A model generated the notes under the pieces. That model ran no database searches. It saw nothing but the letters and a program-made list of their open reading frames with translations, and was not told where the DNA came from. From CAVRUZ01 sp963724495 (GTDB lineage Bacteria; Actinomycetota; Actinomycetes; Propionibacteriales; DAIQRJ01): 64,000 bases of DNA. The stretch spans positions 62,001 through 126,000 of the forward strand of contig CAVRUZ010000002.1 in NCBI GenBank assembly GCA_963724495.1, in the 5' to 3' direction. Positions 1-10,144 of the stretch are shown piece after piece; the first letter of the stretch is position 1; each line of letters begins with the position of its first letter. A program made the position numbers and the translations under genes.

Positions 1-717
1 CTGCACCTGCCGGGACCGAGCCCGGCGTTGGCCTACACCCTCCAGGCCGTGATCGTCGTCGGTTGCCTGGTCGCAGCCACCGGCCGGCTTCCTCGGGCCG
101 TGGGCTACCCCGTTGCGGCCGCCTACGTGTGGTGGGTGCTGCTGGGCATGAGCTACGGCAAGGTCGACCACGACCACCTGGCCCTGGTGGTGGCCCTCAT
201 CGTGCTGCCGAGCGCCGGCCGGTGCCGGATCAGCGGCGTGGACAGCAACAGGGCTGCCGGCTGGGCACTGCGCTGCATCCAGCTGGGCGTCGTCGCCACG
301 TATGTGCTGTCGGCGTTGACCAAAGTCCGCGGGACCGGCTGGATCGGCTGGCCGGCGAGCGCTGTTCTGGCGTGGGCCTTCGTGCGCCGGCCCAACCCGG
401 TGAACGCACTCCTGGTCGCGCAGCCGGCCGTGCTGATCGCGATGCAGTGGATCGTGTACGTCGCGGAATGGCTGTCGCCACTCGCCCTGTTCCTCCGCGG
501 CCGGGCGCTGGCGGTGATCGTGTCGTTCTGGCTCGGATTCCACGCCATGACGTTCGCGCTCATGGGGATCCACTTCCTCCCGACAGTGGTGTGCTGGGCG
601 GCGTTCATACCGCTCGAAGCACTCCCTGCCGCCGTTCGGCGAAGGCGGGCGGAACGTGCCGTGGGCACGGAAGTGCCTGCAGCCGTGGGCGGGGCATCGG
701 GATCCGCCGGCGGCTGA
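1..717 (+). CDS. HTTM-like integral membrane protein (5' end outside window)
   Basis: The frame is open from the first base to the stop at 715-717, so the N-terminus lies outside the window; 238 codons are visible. The product is very hydrophobic, with roughly five membrane spans, and ends in a basic stretch (AVRRRRAERA) and an Ala/Gly-rich tail. The segments SALTKVRGTGWIGWP and FHAMTFALMGIHFLP resemble the HTTM (horizontally transferred transmembrane, vitamin-K-carboxylase-like) fold, but the defining N-terminal part is missing. The substrate is unknown. It precedes glnA by 149 bases in which I see no gene. Family assignment is inference from two short segments. Confidence 0.55.
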   Translation: MHLPGPSPALAYTLQAVIVVGCLVAATGRLPRAVGYPVAAAYVWWVLLGMSYGKVDHDHLALVVALIVLPSAGRCRISGVDSNRAAGWALRCIQLGVVATYVLSALTKVRGTGWIGWPASAVLAWAFVRRPNPVNALLVAQPAVLIAMQWIVYVAEWLSPLALFLRGRALAVIVSFWLGFHAMTFALMGIHFLPTVVCWAAFIPLEALPAAVRRRRAERAVGTEVPAAVGGASGSAGG

Positions 718-866
718 CGCGACGCCGCGCACCGCCACCGCCCAGCCTGATGGGGTGGTCGGGCGCCCAGACCACGTCAGAGTTGGGCAGACTGTGCGTG
801 CGGCCACACCCCAACGACCACCCTTGCGTCGGCTGGAGAACCGTCGTCGCGGAAAGGCACTGGAGC

Positions 867-2204
867 ATGGATCGTCAGCAGGAGTACGTGTTGCGCACGA
901 TCGAAGAGCGCGACGTGCGCTTCGTGCGGTTGTGGTTCACCGACGTGCTCGGGCTGTTGAAGTCGGTCGCCGTGGCCCCGGCCGAGCTGGAAGGTGCGTT
1001 CAACGAGGGCATCGGCTTCGACGGATCGGCCATCGAGGGGTTCGCCCGGGTGTCGGAGTCGGACATGCTCGCCGTGCCCGACCCGTCGACCTTCCAGATC
1101 CTGCCCTGGCGGGGCGAGTCGCCCAGAACGGCCCGGATGTTCTGCGACATCCGGATGCCCGACGGTTCGCCGTCGTTCTCCGATCCTCGGCACGTGCTGA
1201 AGCGGACGCTGGCCAAGTCGGCCGATGCAGGCTTCACCTTCTACACCCACCCCGAGATCGAGTTCTTCCTGTTCAAGTCCGCTGCCGAGCCCGGGCGGCT
1301 GCCGGAGCCGGTCGACCAGGCGGGCTACTTCGACCACACCCCGAACAACGTGGGTCACGACTTCCGCCGGCACGCGATCTCGATGCTCGAGGAGATGGGC
1401 ATCTCGGTGGAGTACAGCCACCACGAGCACGCTCCCGGCCAACAGGAGATCGACCTGCGCTATGCGGACGCGCTGTCCACCGCCGACAACATCATGACGT
1501 TTCGCGTCGTGGTGAAGGAGGTGGCGATGGCCAACGGCACCCATGCCTCGTTCATGCCGAAGCCGTTCACCCATCACGCGGGCAGCGGGATGCACACCCA
1601 CATGAGCCTGTTCGAGGGCGACAACAACGCCTTCTTCGACGCGGGCGACGAGTACCACCTCAGCAAGACCGGCCGCTCGTTCATCGCCGGTCTGCTCAAG
1701 CACGCCGCCGAGATCACCGCCGTCACCAACCAGTGGGTGAACTCCTACAAGCGGCTGACCGACGGCGGGGAGGCACCGGGCTACATCTGCTGGGGTCACA
1801 ACAACCGGTCGGCCCTGATCCGGGTCCCGATGTACAAGCCCGACAAGGGGGTGGCCACCCGCATCGAGGTGCGGTCGCTGGACTCGGCCTGCAATCCCTA
1901 CCTGGCGTTCGCGGTGATGCTCGGCGCGGGCATCAAGGGGATCGAGGAGGAGTACGAGCTCGGCCCTGGAGCCGAGGACGACGTCTGGGGGCTCACCGAA
2001 GGCGAACGCAAGGAGATGGGCATCCGCCCGTTGCCGCGCAGCCTGTCCGAGGCGATCGAGATCATGGAGGAGAGCGAACTCGTGGCCGACACCCTCGGCG
2101 ACGGCGTCTTCGACTACTTCCTGCGCAACAAGCGGCAGGAGTGGCGCGAGTACCGGCAGCAGGTCACCGCGTTCGAACGGGACCGGATGCTGCCGCAGTG
2201 GTGA
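867..2204 (+). CDS. glnA2: Type I glutamine synthetase, GlnA2-like
   Basis: ATP-dependent ligation of ammonia to glutamate in the cytoplasm. At 445 residues it matches the actinobacterial GlnA2 length. The family signature FDGSAIEGF is at residues 51-59, and the ATP-site block (KPFTHHAGSGMHTHMSLF) and NRSALIRVP are intact. The ATG at 867 follows a purine-rich GGAAAGG and gives a normal N-terminus (MDRQQEYVLRTIEERDVRF); the frame is open much further upstream but that part is out-of-family. The loop that carries the adenylylated Tyr in GlnA1 (NLYDLPPE-type) reads DVWGLTEGERKEMG here, with no Tyr. This enzyme is therefore probably not the target of the neighbouring glnE product. The gene is 10 bases upstream of glnE, as in mycobacteria. 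Confidence 0.93.
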   Translation: MDRQQEYVLRTIEERDVRFVRLWFTDVLGLLKSVAVAPAELEGAFNEGIGFDGSAIEGFARVSESDMLAVPDPSTFQILPWRGESPRTARMFCDIRMPDGSPSFSDPRHVLKRTLAKSADAGFTFYTHPEIEFFLFKSAAEPGRLPEPVDQAGYFDHTPNNVGHDFRRHAISMLEEMGISVEYSHHEHAPGQQEIDLRYADALSTADNIMTFRVVVKEVAMANGTHASFMPKPFTHHAGSGMHTHMSLFEGDNNAFFDAGDEYHLSKTGRSFIAGLLKHAAEITAVTNQWVNSYKRLTDGGEAPGYICWGHNNRSALIRVPMYKPDKGVATRIEVRSLDSACNPYLAFAVMLGAGIKGIEEEYELGPGAEDDVWGLTEGERKEMGIRPLPRSLSEAIEIMEESELVADTLGDGVFDYFLRNKRQEWREYRQQVTAFERDRMLPQW

Positions 2205-2214
2205 GCAGGTAGCC

Positions 2215-5158
2215 GTGACCGCGGTCACCGCCGGAGACCTGGCCCGCGCCGGCGTCGGCGGGGCCGAAGCCGGCCTGGGCTCGATCGCGCGGATACCGGG
2301 TCGCCTGCACGACCGGGTCCTCGAGCACCTGCCGCTGGCGCCCGATCCCGACCTCGCGCTGCGCGGGCTCGCCCAGATGCTCGCGTCGCCCGACGAGGAA
2401 CTCGCCGCTGCGTTGCCCACCGGCGGTCTCGCCGCCTCGCTGGTCCGCGTGCTCGGAGCCTCCTACGCACTGTCGGACTTCGTCGCGGTCACGCCGGGAG
2501 CCTGGAAGATGCTGGCCGCCGGCCCGGGAACGGCCGCCGATCCGAGCTGGCGGGACGCAGCGGTCAGCTCGCTCGGCCCGTGCTCGCGAGGGTGTCGTCC
2601 CGGCTGAGCTGCAGGTGCCTGCGCAGCAGCCGATCGACGCATTGCGCCTGACCTACCGCAGCCGGCTGATCCAGCTGGTGGCCGCCGACGTCGCGGGCGA
2701 CGTGCCGTTCGAGCGGGTGGCGGCACTGCTGTCCGACCTCGCCGTCGGCGTGCTCGGTGCCGCGCTCGGCATCGCCGCCGACACCCTCGGCGAGCAGTCC
2801 GTCGACGTGGATCTGGCCGTTCTCGCCATGGGCAAGTGCGGCGGTCACGAGCTCAACTACGTCTCCGACGTCGACGTGATCTTCGTGGCCGAACCCGGTG
2901 GCGACGAGCCGACCCGCAAAGCCACGAGCCTTGCCACCGGCATGATGCGGGTGTGCTCCTCGCACACCCCGGCGGGCACGATCTGGCCGGTCGACGCGGC
3001 GCTGCGGCCGGAGGGCAAGCGCGGCGCGCTGGTCCGCACCCTGGACTCCTACCGCGGCTACTACGACCGATGGGCGGGGACCTGGGAGTTCCAGGCCATG
3101 CTGAAAGCGCTGCCGGCCGCCGGTGACCTGGCGCTGGGCCGACGGTTCGTCGACGCCTTCCGGCCGCTGGTGTGGCAGGCGGCCAACCGGCCCAACTTCG
3201 TCGAGGACGTCCAGCAGATGCGCTCCCGGGTCATCGAGCACATCACCGACGACCCAGCCCGGGAGCTGAAGCTGGGACCCGGTGGCCTGCGCGACGTGGA
3301 GTTCGCCGTCCAGTTGCTGCAACTGGTGCACGGCCGCACCGACGACTCGCTGCACTCGCCGAACACGCTGCAGGCATTGGCCGATCTCACGTCCGGCGGC
3401 TACGTCGCCCGGGACGACTCCGCCACCCTGGCCGACGCCTACCGCTTTCTGCGCACCCTGGAACATCGCCTCCAGCTGATCCGCATGCGCCGCACGCACG
3501 TGCTGCCCAGGGATCCGGCGACCCTGCGCATGCTGGGCAGGGGCCTGGGCTACACCGACGATCCGACGCAGCAGCTCGAATCGGCCTGGAGCTCCACGTC
3601 GGCAACGGTCCGCCGCCTGCACGAGAAGCTGTTCTACCGGCCGTTGCTTGCCGCGGTCGCGCGTATCCCGACCGAGGGCATCCGGCTGAGTCCGGATGCC
3701 GCGGAGGCCCGGTTGGTGGCACTGGGCTTCCTCGATCCCAAGGCGGCGCTCCGGCACCTGCAGGCACTGACCGAGGGCGTCAGCCGCAGGTCTGCCATCC
3801 AGCGGCAGTTGCTGCCCGCGATGCTGTCGTGGATGGCCGACGGACCCGCGCCCGACGCCGGCCTGCTCGCCTTCCGGTCGATCTCCGACCGGCTGGGTGC
3901 GACCCCGTGGTACCTGCGGTTGCTCCGTGACGAGGGCGTCGCCGCCCAGCGCCTCGCCACGGTTCTCGCCGCCAGCCGCTACGCCTCCGCGATGCTCGAG
4001 CGCGCTCCCGAAGCCGTCGAACTCCTGGGCCGGCGGCACCTCCTTGGTGTGGACGAGGATGTCGTGCGCCAGCAGATGCAGTCGTCGTCTGCGCGGCACG
4101 AGGATGCGATGCGGGCCATCGCCGCGGTCCGGACGATCCGGCGGCGAGAGCTGATCGGGGTGGCTGTCGCGGACGTGGCTGAGGGCGCACCTACGGAGCA
4201 GGTGATGTCCGATCTCACGGCGACAGCCGACGCCAGCATCGCGGCCGGGCTCGAAGTCGCGGAGCGGAGCGTCCTCGGTCGCCGTGGCCTGACCGAACCG
4301 CCTGGCGTCATGGCCGTCATCGCGATGGGCCGGCTCGGCGGGCGGGAGATGGGCTACGGCTCCGACGCCGACGTCATGTACGTGACGGAGACGGCCGAGG
4401 GCGCCGACCCGGGAGCGGCCGCCGACTACTTCCGCGACGTCGCCACCGAGCTGAAGGCCCTGCTGGGTTCGCCGATGGCCGACCCGCCGCTGCTCATCGA
4501 CGCCGACCTCCGGCCGGAGGGACGCAACGGTCCGTTGACACGGACGCTCGAGAGCTACGCCGCCTACTACGCCAACTGGTCGATGGCCTGGGAGGCACAG
4601 GCCCTGCTCCGGGCCCGCCCGGTGGCCGGGAACGCCGATCTCGGTGCCCGCTTCATCGAACTCGTCGATCCGTTGCGCTACCCGGCTGACGGGATCACCG
4701 AGACCGACGTGCGCTCGGTCCGGCGGATCAAGGCCCGCGTGGACAACGAACGGCTACCGCGAGGGGCCGACCGCAACACCCACACCAAGCTGGGCCGTGG
4801 CGGTCTCGCCGACATCGAGTGGACCGTGCAGCTCCTGCAGATGCGCCACGCCGGCCGGGTGGCCACCCTCCGCGACACCTCGACCCTCGGGACGCTCGAA
4901 GCGCTGGTGACCGAGGGCATCGTCACGGCGGCCGACGCCGAGGCGATGCGCAGCGGCTGGCTGCTCGCCACCAGGGTCCGGAACGCGATCATGCTGTTCC
5001 GCGGCCGGCCGTCGGACACGCTGCCGACGTCCAGCACCGAGTTGCGCGCGGTGGCACGGCTGCTGCGGCTGGGTGGGTCGGGAGAGTTCACCGAGCACTA
5101 CCGACGCGTCACCCGGCAGGCGCACGGGGTGGTCGCGCGCCTGTTCTTCGAGGACTAG
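2215..5158 (+). CDS. glnE: Bifunctional glutamine-synthetase adenylyltransferase/deadenylase, frame broken once
   Basis: Adenylylates and deadenylylates glutamine synthetase in nitrogen control. Two copies of the nucleotidyltransferase signature are present: MGKCGGHELNYVSDVDVIFV near nt 2830 and MGRLGGREMGYGSDADVMYV near nt 4325, each with the G-G-E-x-Y-x-SD-x-D pattern and each followed by the helical regulatory part. The GTG at 2215 starts a proper N-terminus, but that frame stops at 2605-2607. The rest of the protein lies in another frame, open from about 2580 (reading ARE-GVVPAELQVPAQQPIDALR). Joined, the gene encodes about 980 residues, the normal GlnE size, so one small indel between about 2580 and 2605 explains it. 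Whether that is a sequencing error or real cannot be seen here. The stop overlaps the 3' end of convergent galE by 4 bases. Confidence 0.9.
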
Positions 5159-6171
5159 CCCGGGTAGCCCTCGGGATTGCGCTGCTGCCAGCGCCACGCG
5201 TCGGCGCAGGCCTCCTCGAGGCTGCGGTGCGCCTTCCAGCCGAGGTCGGCGTTGGCCTTGCTGGGGTCGCAGTAGGAGGCCACCAGATCGCCCGGCCGCC
5301 GGTCGGTGACGCGCGTCGGCAGGTCGCGGCCGACGGCCCGGCTGAAGGCCGCCACCAGTTCGAGGACCGACACGCCATGACCGGTGCCCAGGTTCCACGT
5401 GCCGAAGCCGGAGAACTCCGGCGCCGCGACGTGTTCGAGCGCGGCGAGGTGCCCGTCGGCGAGGTCCAGCACGTGGATGTAGTCGCGGATGCCGGTGCCG
5501 TCGGGAGTCGGGTAGTCGTCGCCGAAGATCAGGACCTCGTCGCGCCGGCCGACGGCCACCTGGGCCAGGTAGGGCGCGAGGTTCGCCGGTACGCCGGTCG
5601 GATCCTCGCCGATCAGGCCGCTGGGGTGGGCGCCGACCGGGTTGAAGTACCGCAGTGCCGCCACCTTGAGGCGGTCGTCCGCAACGCAGGCATCGCGCAG
5701 GATCTGCTCGATCATCACCTTGGTCCAGCCGTACGGATTCGTGGCGGACGTGGGCGAGTCCTCGGTGAGCGGCGGCTTGCCGTCGGGCCCGTACACCGTC
5801 GCCGACGACGAGAACACGATCGTCTGGACGTCGTGCCGCGCCATCGACGTGAGCAGGGCGAGGGTGGTGTCGATGTTGGTGCCGTAGTAGCGCAGCGGGT
5901 GTTGCACGGACTCGCCGATCGACTTGAGCCCGGCGAAGTGGATCACCGCGTCGGCACCCCCGAGGAGGGCACCGTCGAGAACGGCCTGGTCCTGGACATC
6001 GCCCGCGACCAGCGTCGGACGAGTGCCGGCGACCTGCTCGATCCGGTCGAGGACGGACGGCTTGGAGTTGGCGAAGTTGTCGATCACCACCACGTCGTGG
6101 CCGGCCTCGAGCAGCTGGACGACCGTGTGGCTGCCGATGTAGCCGGCCCCTCCGGTGACGACGATGCGCAT
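5155..6171 (-). CDS. galE: UDP-glucose 4-epimerase
   Basis: Interconverts UDP-glucose and UDP-galactose for wall glycan and galactose metabolism. The 338-residue product is an extended short-chain dehydrogenase: NAD-binding GGAGYIG at residues 7-13, the D-IDNFANSK strand, the catalytic Ser region SSSATVYG and the YGWTK Tyr-Lys pair. Length and motifs are complete. The ATG at 6171 lies 6 bases after TAGGGT (minus strand), which looks like a -10 element, and there is no Shine-Dalgarno, so the mRNA is probably leaderless. It converges on glnE. The 206 bases between this gene and the next contain only a weak inverted repeat (GTGGCCGCC at 6303 with GGCGGCCAC at about 6353). Confidence 0.93.
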   Translation of the reverse strand: MRIVVTGGAGYIGSHTVVQLLEAGHDVVVIDNFANSKPSVLDRIEQVAGTRPTLVAGDVQDQAVLDGALLGGADAVIHFAGLKSIGESVQHPLRYYGTNIDTTLALLTSMARHDVQTIVFSSSATVYGPDGKPPLTEDSPTSATNPYGWTKVMIEQILRDACVADDRLKVAALRYFNPVGAHPSGLIGEDPTGVPANLAPYLAQVAVGRRDEVLIFGDDYPTPDGTGIRDYIHVLDLADGHLAALEHVAAPEFSGFGTWNLGTGHGVSVLELVAAFSRAVGRDLPTRVTDRRPGDLVASYCDPSKANADLGWKAHRSLEEACADAWRWQQRNPEGYPG

Positions 6172-6377
6172 GCCCCGACCCTATCGGCGGCTGTACCGGC
6201 TTGGTCGGTGCCCATTTGCTCCTCGCGCCGCCCTTGCTCACCGCCTGCGGCCGTGGCGTTGCCCAGGTCCGCTGCGGGCGGGCTTCGTCGGTGCGAGCAG
6301 AAGTGGCCGCCAGACGCCCGAATCGGGCCGCGCAGCGTCCCTCAGCGGATGTGGCGGCCACAAATGCTCCGACGCGG

Positions 6378-7058
6378 TCAGCCGCTCGCCGGCGTGAGCG
6401 GAGCCGCGACCGGGACGAACCAGTCCGGCACCCGGCGGCACAGGTCCGGGGCGCCGCTCGTGGTGAGCGAGCCGTCCGCGAGCACGTCTGTCCACTCCTG
6501 CCGGCCGCGGGCCAGGGCCAGCAGCGTCGCGAGCGCACACCGCACGTACACGTACCGGCCCGTGTCCAGCAGCGGGTCGGTCAGGCACCCATACGGCGCG
6601 ACGCCGGCCTGCAGCACCAGCCAGTAGCGCCGCCCGTGCTCGTGTGGCCAGAACTCCAGCACTGCGGGCTCGATCGGCAGGTGCTCGGCACGCAACCGCT
6701 GGGCCAGCCACCCGGTGACGACGGCGGGATCGCGCTCCACCATGGCGGGATCGTCGGGCAGCCACGTCTCGGCCCAGCCGCGGAGGGACAACAGCACCGG
6801 CATCAGTCCTGCGCCAACCGTCGTCAGGCGGTAGCCGGTGGACTCCTCCCGCGAGACGAGCCCCAGCGTCTCCAGCCGCCGGAGCCGCTCGGTGAGCACC
6901 GAACGCGAGATCCGGCCGGGCATCGAGCGGATCAGCTCGTTGAAACCGAGCGGTCCGAACACCCCGAGCTGGCGCACGATGAGCAGGCTCCACCGGTCAC
7001 CGAGGTGCTCGATGGCCTTGGTGAAAGAGCAGTAGCCGGGCAGCTCCCGCGAGCTCAC
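6378..7058 (-). CDS. HxlR-family winged-helix transcriptional regulator with C-terminal extension
   Basis: 226 residues. The N-terminal ~100 match the HxlR (MarR-like) DNA-binding fold: YCSFTKAIEHLGDRWSLLIV, then FNELIRSMPGRISRSVLTERL and the wing region TGYRLTTVG. A second half of ~110 residues (WLAQRLRAEHLPIEPAVLEF onward) is common in HxlR proteins that carry a C-terminal sensory domain; its ligand is unknown. The GTG at 7058 (VSSRELPGYCSF) is chosen because upstream codons look unlike the family. The gene is divergent from the alpha/beta hydrolase at 7132, with only 73 bases between them, so it most likely controls that gene and itself. Confidence 0.82.
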   Translation of the reverse strand: MSSRELPGYCSFTKAIEHLGDRWSLLIVRQLGVFGPLGFNELIRSMPGRISRSVLTERLRRLETLGLVSREESTGYRLTTVGAGLMPVLLSLRGWAETWLPDDPAMVERDPAVVTGWLAQRLRAEHLPIEPAVLEFWPHEHGRRYWLVLQAGVAPYGCLTDPLLDTGRYVYVRCALATLLALARGRQEWTDVLADGSLTTSGAPDLCRRVPDWFVPVAAPLTPASG

Positions 7059-7131
7059 CGCCGGAGTTTCCCACCTTCGGTTCGAAAACAGAACTAGTCG
7101 ACTCTGAGTCGCTAGGACGACGTTGGGGCGC
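7059..7131. promoter_or_regulatory. Divergent promoter/operator between HxlR regulator and hydrolase
   Basis: The 73-bp intergenic region is AT-richer than its surroundings. It holds a perfect 5-1-5 palindrome GACTCTGAGTC (7100-7110), the overlapping palindrome AGTCGACT (7096-7103) and a GTTC-N7-GAAC dyad (7080-7094). Such nested dyads between a regulator and its divergent partner are typical HxlR operator placement. The binding assignment is inference. Confidence 0.5.
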
Positions 7132-8061
7132 ATGAGCACCCGCGATGCCGCGGCGGCGACCCGGCACACCCCAGCCATGGAAGACATCTACCGGCGAATG
7201 CTGACCTCTGCCGGCGCACAGGGACGGTTCGTCCAGCGCCCGTCGGGTCGCCTCGTGCATGTGGTGACGGCCGGCGACGGCCCGCCGTTGGTGCATCTGC
7301 ACGGCACCAACACGTCATCGCTGTCCCACCTGATGCTGCCGGGCCTGATGCCAGGCAACCGGTCCTACCTCGTCGACCGACCTGGCTGCGGTCTCAGCGA
7401 TCCGGACTCCTACCGGCCGGGACACTTTCGCGGGTACGCCGTCGAGTTCGTCGGCGACGTGCTGGACGCCCTAGGCCTCGAGTCGGGGGTCCTGGTGGGC
7501 GCCTCGGGTGGCGGGGCCTGGGCCACCTGGTTCGCCCTGGCGCACCCGGAGCGGGTCCGCGGGCTGGTCATGCTCGGATCGGTGCCGACGCTGCCTGGTG
7601 GGTTGGCACCGCTGCCGCTGCGACTTGCTGCCACACCTGTGATCGGTGACGTCATGGTGCGCGGGGTGAAGCCCGGCCGCCGGATGCTGCTGAAGATGAT
7701 GGAGTCGGTCGGGGAGGCGGAGACCATCGTGCGGCACCCCGACCTGCTCGAGTCCCTCGTCGCCGGCGCGCGAGATCCCGTCGCGACGCAGGCCAACCTG
7801 GCCGAGCTGCGGGCCTTGATGTCCTTGCGTGGCTTCCGGACCAGCATGAGGTTCAGCCGGGAGGAGCTCCGTCGGCTGACCGTGCCCACGCTCATGATCT
7901 GGGGCGATCGCGATCCCGTCGTGCCCCTCGCGCAGGCTCGCACGATTGCGGCCGAGATCCCCGACGCCCGACTCGAAGTGCTGCCGGCCGGGCACGTGCC
8001 CCAGCTGGGTCACCCCGATCGCGTGGCCGCCCTGCTGACGGAATTCGCGACTGCCGTCTGA
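7132..8061 (+). CDS. Alpha/beta-fold hydrolase
   Basis: 309 residues of a complete alpha/beta hydrolase. The oxyanion-hole HG is in LVHLHGTNTSS, the nucleophile elbow is VGASGGGAW, the acid is in MIWGDRDPVVP and the catalytic His in AGHVPQLGHP. The substrate cannot be named from sequence; esterase/epoxide hydrolase-like members look the same. ATG 7132 is preferred over the TTG at 7123. It is divergent from an HxlR regulator, which suggests induction by a small, possibly electrophilic or aromatic compound (inference). Confidence 0.82.
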   Translation: MSTRDAAAATRHTPAMEDIYRRMLTSAGAQGRFVQRPSGRLVHVVTAGDGPPLVHLHGTNTSSLSHLMLPGLMPGNRSYLVDRPGCGLSDPDSYRPGHFRGYAVEFVGDVLDALGLESGVLVGASGGGAWATWFALAHPERVRGLVMLGSVPTLPGGLAPLPLRLAATPVIGDVMVRGVKPGRRMLLKMMESVGEAETIVRHPDLLESLVAGARDPVATQANLAELRALMSLRGFRTSMRFSREELRRLTVPTLMIWGDRDPVVPLAQARTIAAEIPDARLEVLPAGHVPQLGHPDRVAALLTEFATAV

Positions 8062-8089
8062 AGGGGGCACCGAAGGCGCTCGGGTCCGT

Positions 8090-8132
8090 GGTGACGTCAC
8101 CTGCCCGATGGGCGGTCGGCAGCCGTTAGCCT
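8090..8132 (+). promoter_or_regulatory. Palindrome GGTGACGTCACC and -10-like TAGCCT upstream of the VanW gene
   Basis: A perfect 12-bp palindrome GGTGACGTCACC lies at 8090-8101, followed at 8127-8132 by TAGCCT, a plausible actinobacterial -10 hexamer. Transcription would then start near 8139. That argues against the ATG at 8135 and for the ATG at 8234 as the VanW-protein start. Which regulator binds the palindrome is unknown. Confidence 0.4.
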
Positions 8133-8233
8133 GAATGGCCAGACCCCCTGGTCCGGCCGCTATGGCCGGCGCACAGTCCCGAGTTCCGGATCCCGTTCGT
8201 GGAGACCGGCAGCCCCCGATCCGAGAGCAGGGC

Positions 8234-10017
8234 ATGGCAGACGCCGGTAGCCGAACGTCGGCGCTCGACCGCACCGCCGCGAGCGCGCCCCGAGCGGGAG
8301 CTCACCGGGCCGCTCGGGACTGGACGCCGCAGCAACGACTCGTGCTGATCGTGGCCGTCGTCGTGGTGGTCGGTGCCTATTTCGTGCTCGCCCTCGCCAC
8401 CACCGGCCGGGTGACGCGGGGGACGACGGTCGGCGGGGTCGCCATCGGCGGGCTCAGCGCGGCTACGGCCGCTGACCTGCTCGACCGGGAACTCGCTCCG
8501 CGGCTCGACCGATCGGTAACGGTCCAGGCGGCCGGCAGCAGTCTCGACCTCGTGCCGTCGCGCTCGGGAGTGCGGCTGGACGCCGCCGCAACGGTCGCCT
8601 CGGTGTCGGGACGGTCGCTGAGTCCGATCAGGCTGTGGCACGCGCTGACCGGCGGCGGTTCGACCGACCCGGTCGTCACCACCGACCCGTCCATCGTTCG
8701 GGCAGGCGACGGCGGAGCTGGCCGACGATGCCCAGCTCGCGCCCCGCGACGGTTCGGTCGCCTTCGCCGACGGCCGGGCGGTCGCCAAAGCGGCGATACC
8801 GGGCCGGGCGCTTGATCCCGCCCTGGCGGGCAACAGCCTGGCCGCGGTCCTGGCTGCCGACGGTCTGCGCGCAGAAGCGCCGGTCGATCTGCCGCTCGCC
8901 GCCACCAACGCCGACATCGACGCAGACGACGTGGCCACCGCCCTCCGCGAGTTCGGCGACGTGGCGATGTCGGCCCCGCTCACGCTCCGCGCCGGCTCCA
9001 AGACCGTGCAGGTGTCGCCGGACCGGCTCTCGCCCGCGTTGTCGATGAAGCCCGCGGACGGGAAGCTGCAGCCGGTGCTGGCCGAGGACCGGCTCGGCGC
9101 TGCCATCGGCGCCGACCTCGTGGGCCTCGAGAGCAGACCGAGGAACGCGTCGTACCGCATCGTCGAGGGGAAGCCCGAGGTGGTGCCGGCGCGCGCCGGG
9201 GGAGTCGCGGACTCGCGTGCCCAGTTCGAAGGCGTCCTCGAAGCGCTGGCCCAACCTGCCGGCCCCGAACGCGTCGCCACGGCCAGGCTCACGGCCGTGC
9301 AGCCGTCGTTCACCACCGCAGACGCCCGCAGGCTCGGCATCACCGAGAAGGTCTCCGGCTACACCACGTACTTCCCCCATGCGGACTACCGCAACACCAA
9401 CATCGGCCGGGCCGCGGAGCTGCTCGACGGAACGTTGGTGAGAGCCAGGCGAGGTCTTCAGCCTGAACCACACGTTGGGGGAGCGCACGGCAGCGCGCGG
9501 ATTCGTCAAGGGCATCGTCATCTCCGGCGGCCGCTACCGCGAGAGCCTGGGCGGCGGCGTCTCCCAGGTGTCGACCACCACCTACAACGCCGCGTTCTTC
9601 GCCGGGCTGGAGGACGTCGAGCACCGTGCACACGGCTTCTCCATCGACCGCTATCCGGTAGGACGCGAAGCCACGCTCGACTGGGGAACCCTCGACATGA
9701 AGTTCCGCAACAACACCCCCAACGCCCTGTGGATCACCGCCTCGGTGCGGAAGTCCACACCGGACAAGGAGGGGGCGATCAACGTCACGATGTGGGGCAC
9801 GCGTTACTGGACGGTGAAGAGCAGCACCTCGGAGCGGTACAACGTGCGCAAGGGCGGCAGTTTCACCGACAGCGAGCCTGGCTGCGTGGACCAACCAGGC
9901 AACGACGGCTTCGACATCGACGTCACCAGGCGGATCTACCGCGGCGAGACTCTCGTCGACACCGAGACGTACACGACCCACTACAACGCCGAGGATGTCG
10001 TGAAATGCACCGATTGA
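8234..10017 (+). CDS. VanW-family membrane-anchored wall protein, frame broken twice
   Basis: The start codon ATG 8234 (MADAGSRTSA) is followed by a positively charged segment and one membrane anchor (VLIVAVVVVVGAYFVLALAT), then a large extracellular part. The C-terminal ~170 residues are the VanW domain: PGEVFSLN (9448 on), GERTAARGFVKG, SGGRYRESLGGGVSQVSTT and NNTPNALWI. Between anchor and VanW lie putative peptidoglycan-binding-like repeats. The coding frame changes near 8700-8716 and again near 9438-9448; each segment reads smoothly into the next, giving about 590 residues, the usual size of this family. Role: VanW proteins occur in vancomycin-resistance clusters and widely in Gram-positives, but the biochemical function is not established. 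No van genes are nearby. Confidence 0.82.
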
Positions 10018-10144
10018 GTCGGAACTCGGCGGACCACTGAACAACGGCCGGGAGTGACCCACCCCACACGGCGTCCACGTCTGCTCGTCGGGATCGGGGA
10101 GGCGCCGGCCGGATACTAAGGTCAGCACCTGTGGAGGAGGAGCA

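Noticed and set aside
777..2420. 547-codon open frame antisense to glnA
   Set aside because: Mirror of a GC-rich coding frame; product is Arg/Gly/His-rich without domains, while the plus strand encodes an unmistakable glutamine synthetase.
6303..6361. Inverted repeat GTGGCCGCC/GGCGGCCAC between galE and the HxlR gene
   Set aside because: Only 9 bp with a 41-base loop, and no T-run; expected by chance in this base composition.
4754..6627. Long open frames on both strands across the glnE end and galE
   Set aside because: They contradict the conserved glnE and galE proteins and encode low-complexity Arg/Ala-rich products.
8135..8233. ATG 8135 as the start of the VanW-family gene
   Set aside because: It lies 3 bases after a good -10 hexamer, so it would precede the transcription start; ATG 8234 gives a sensible N-terminus.
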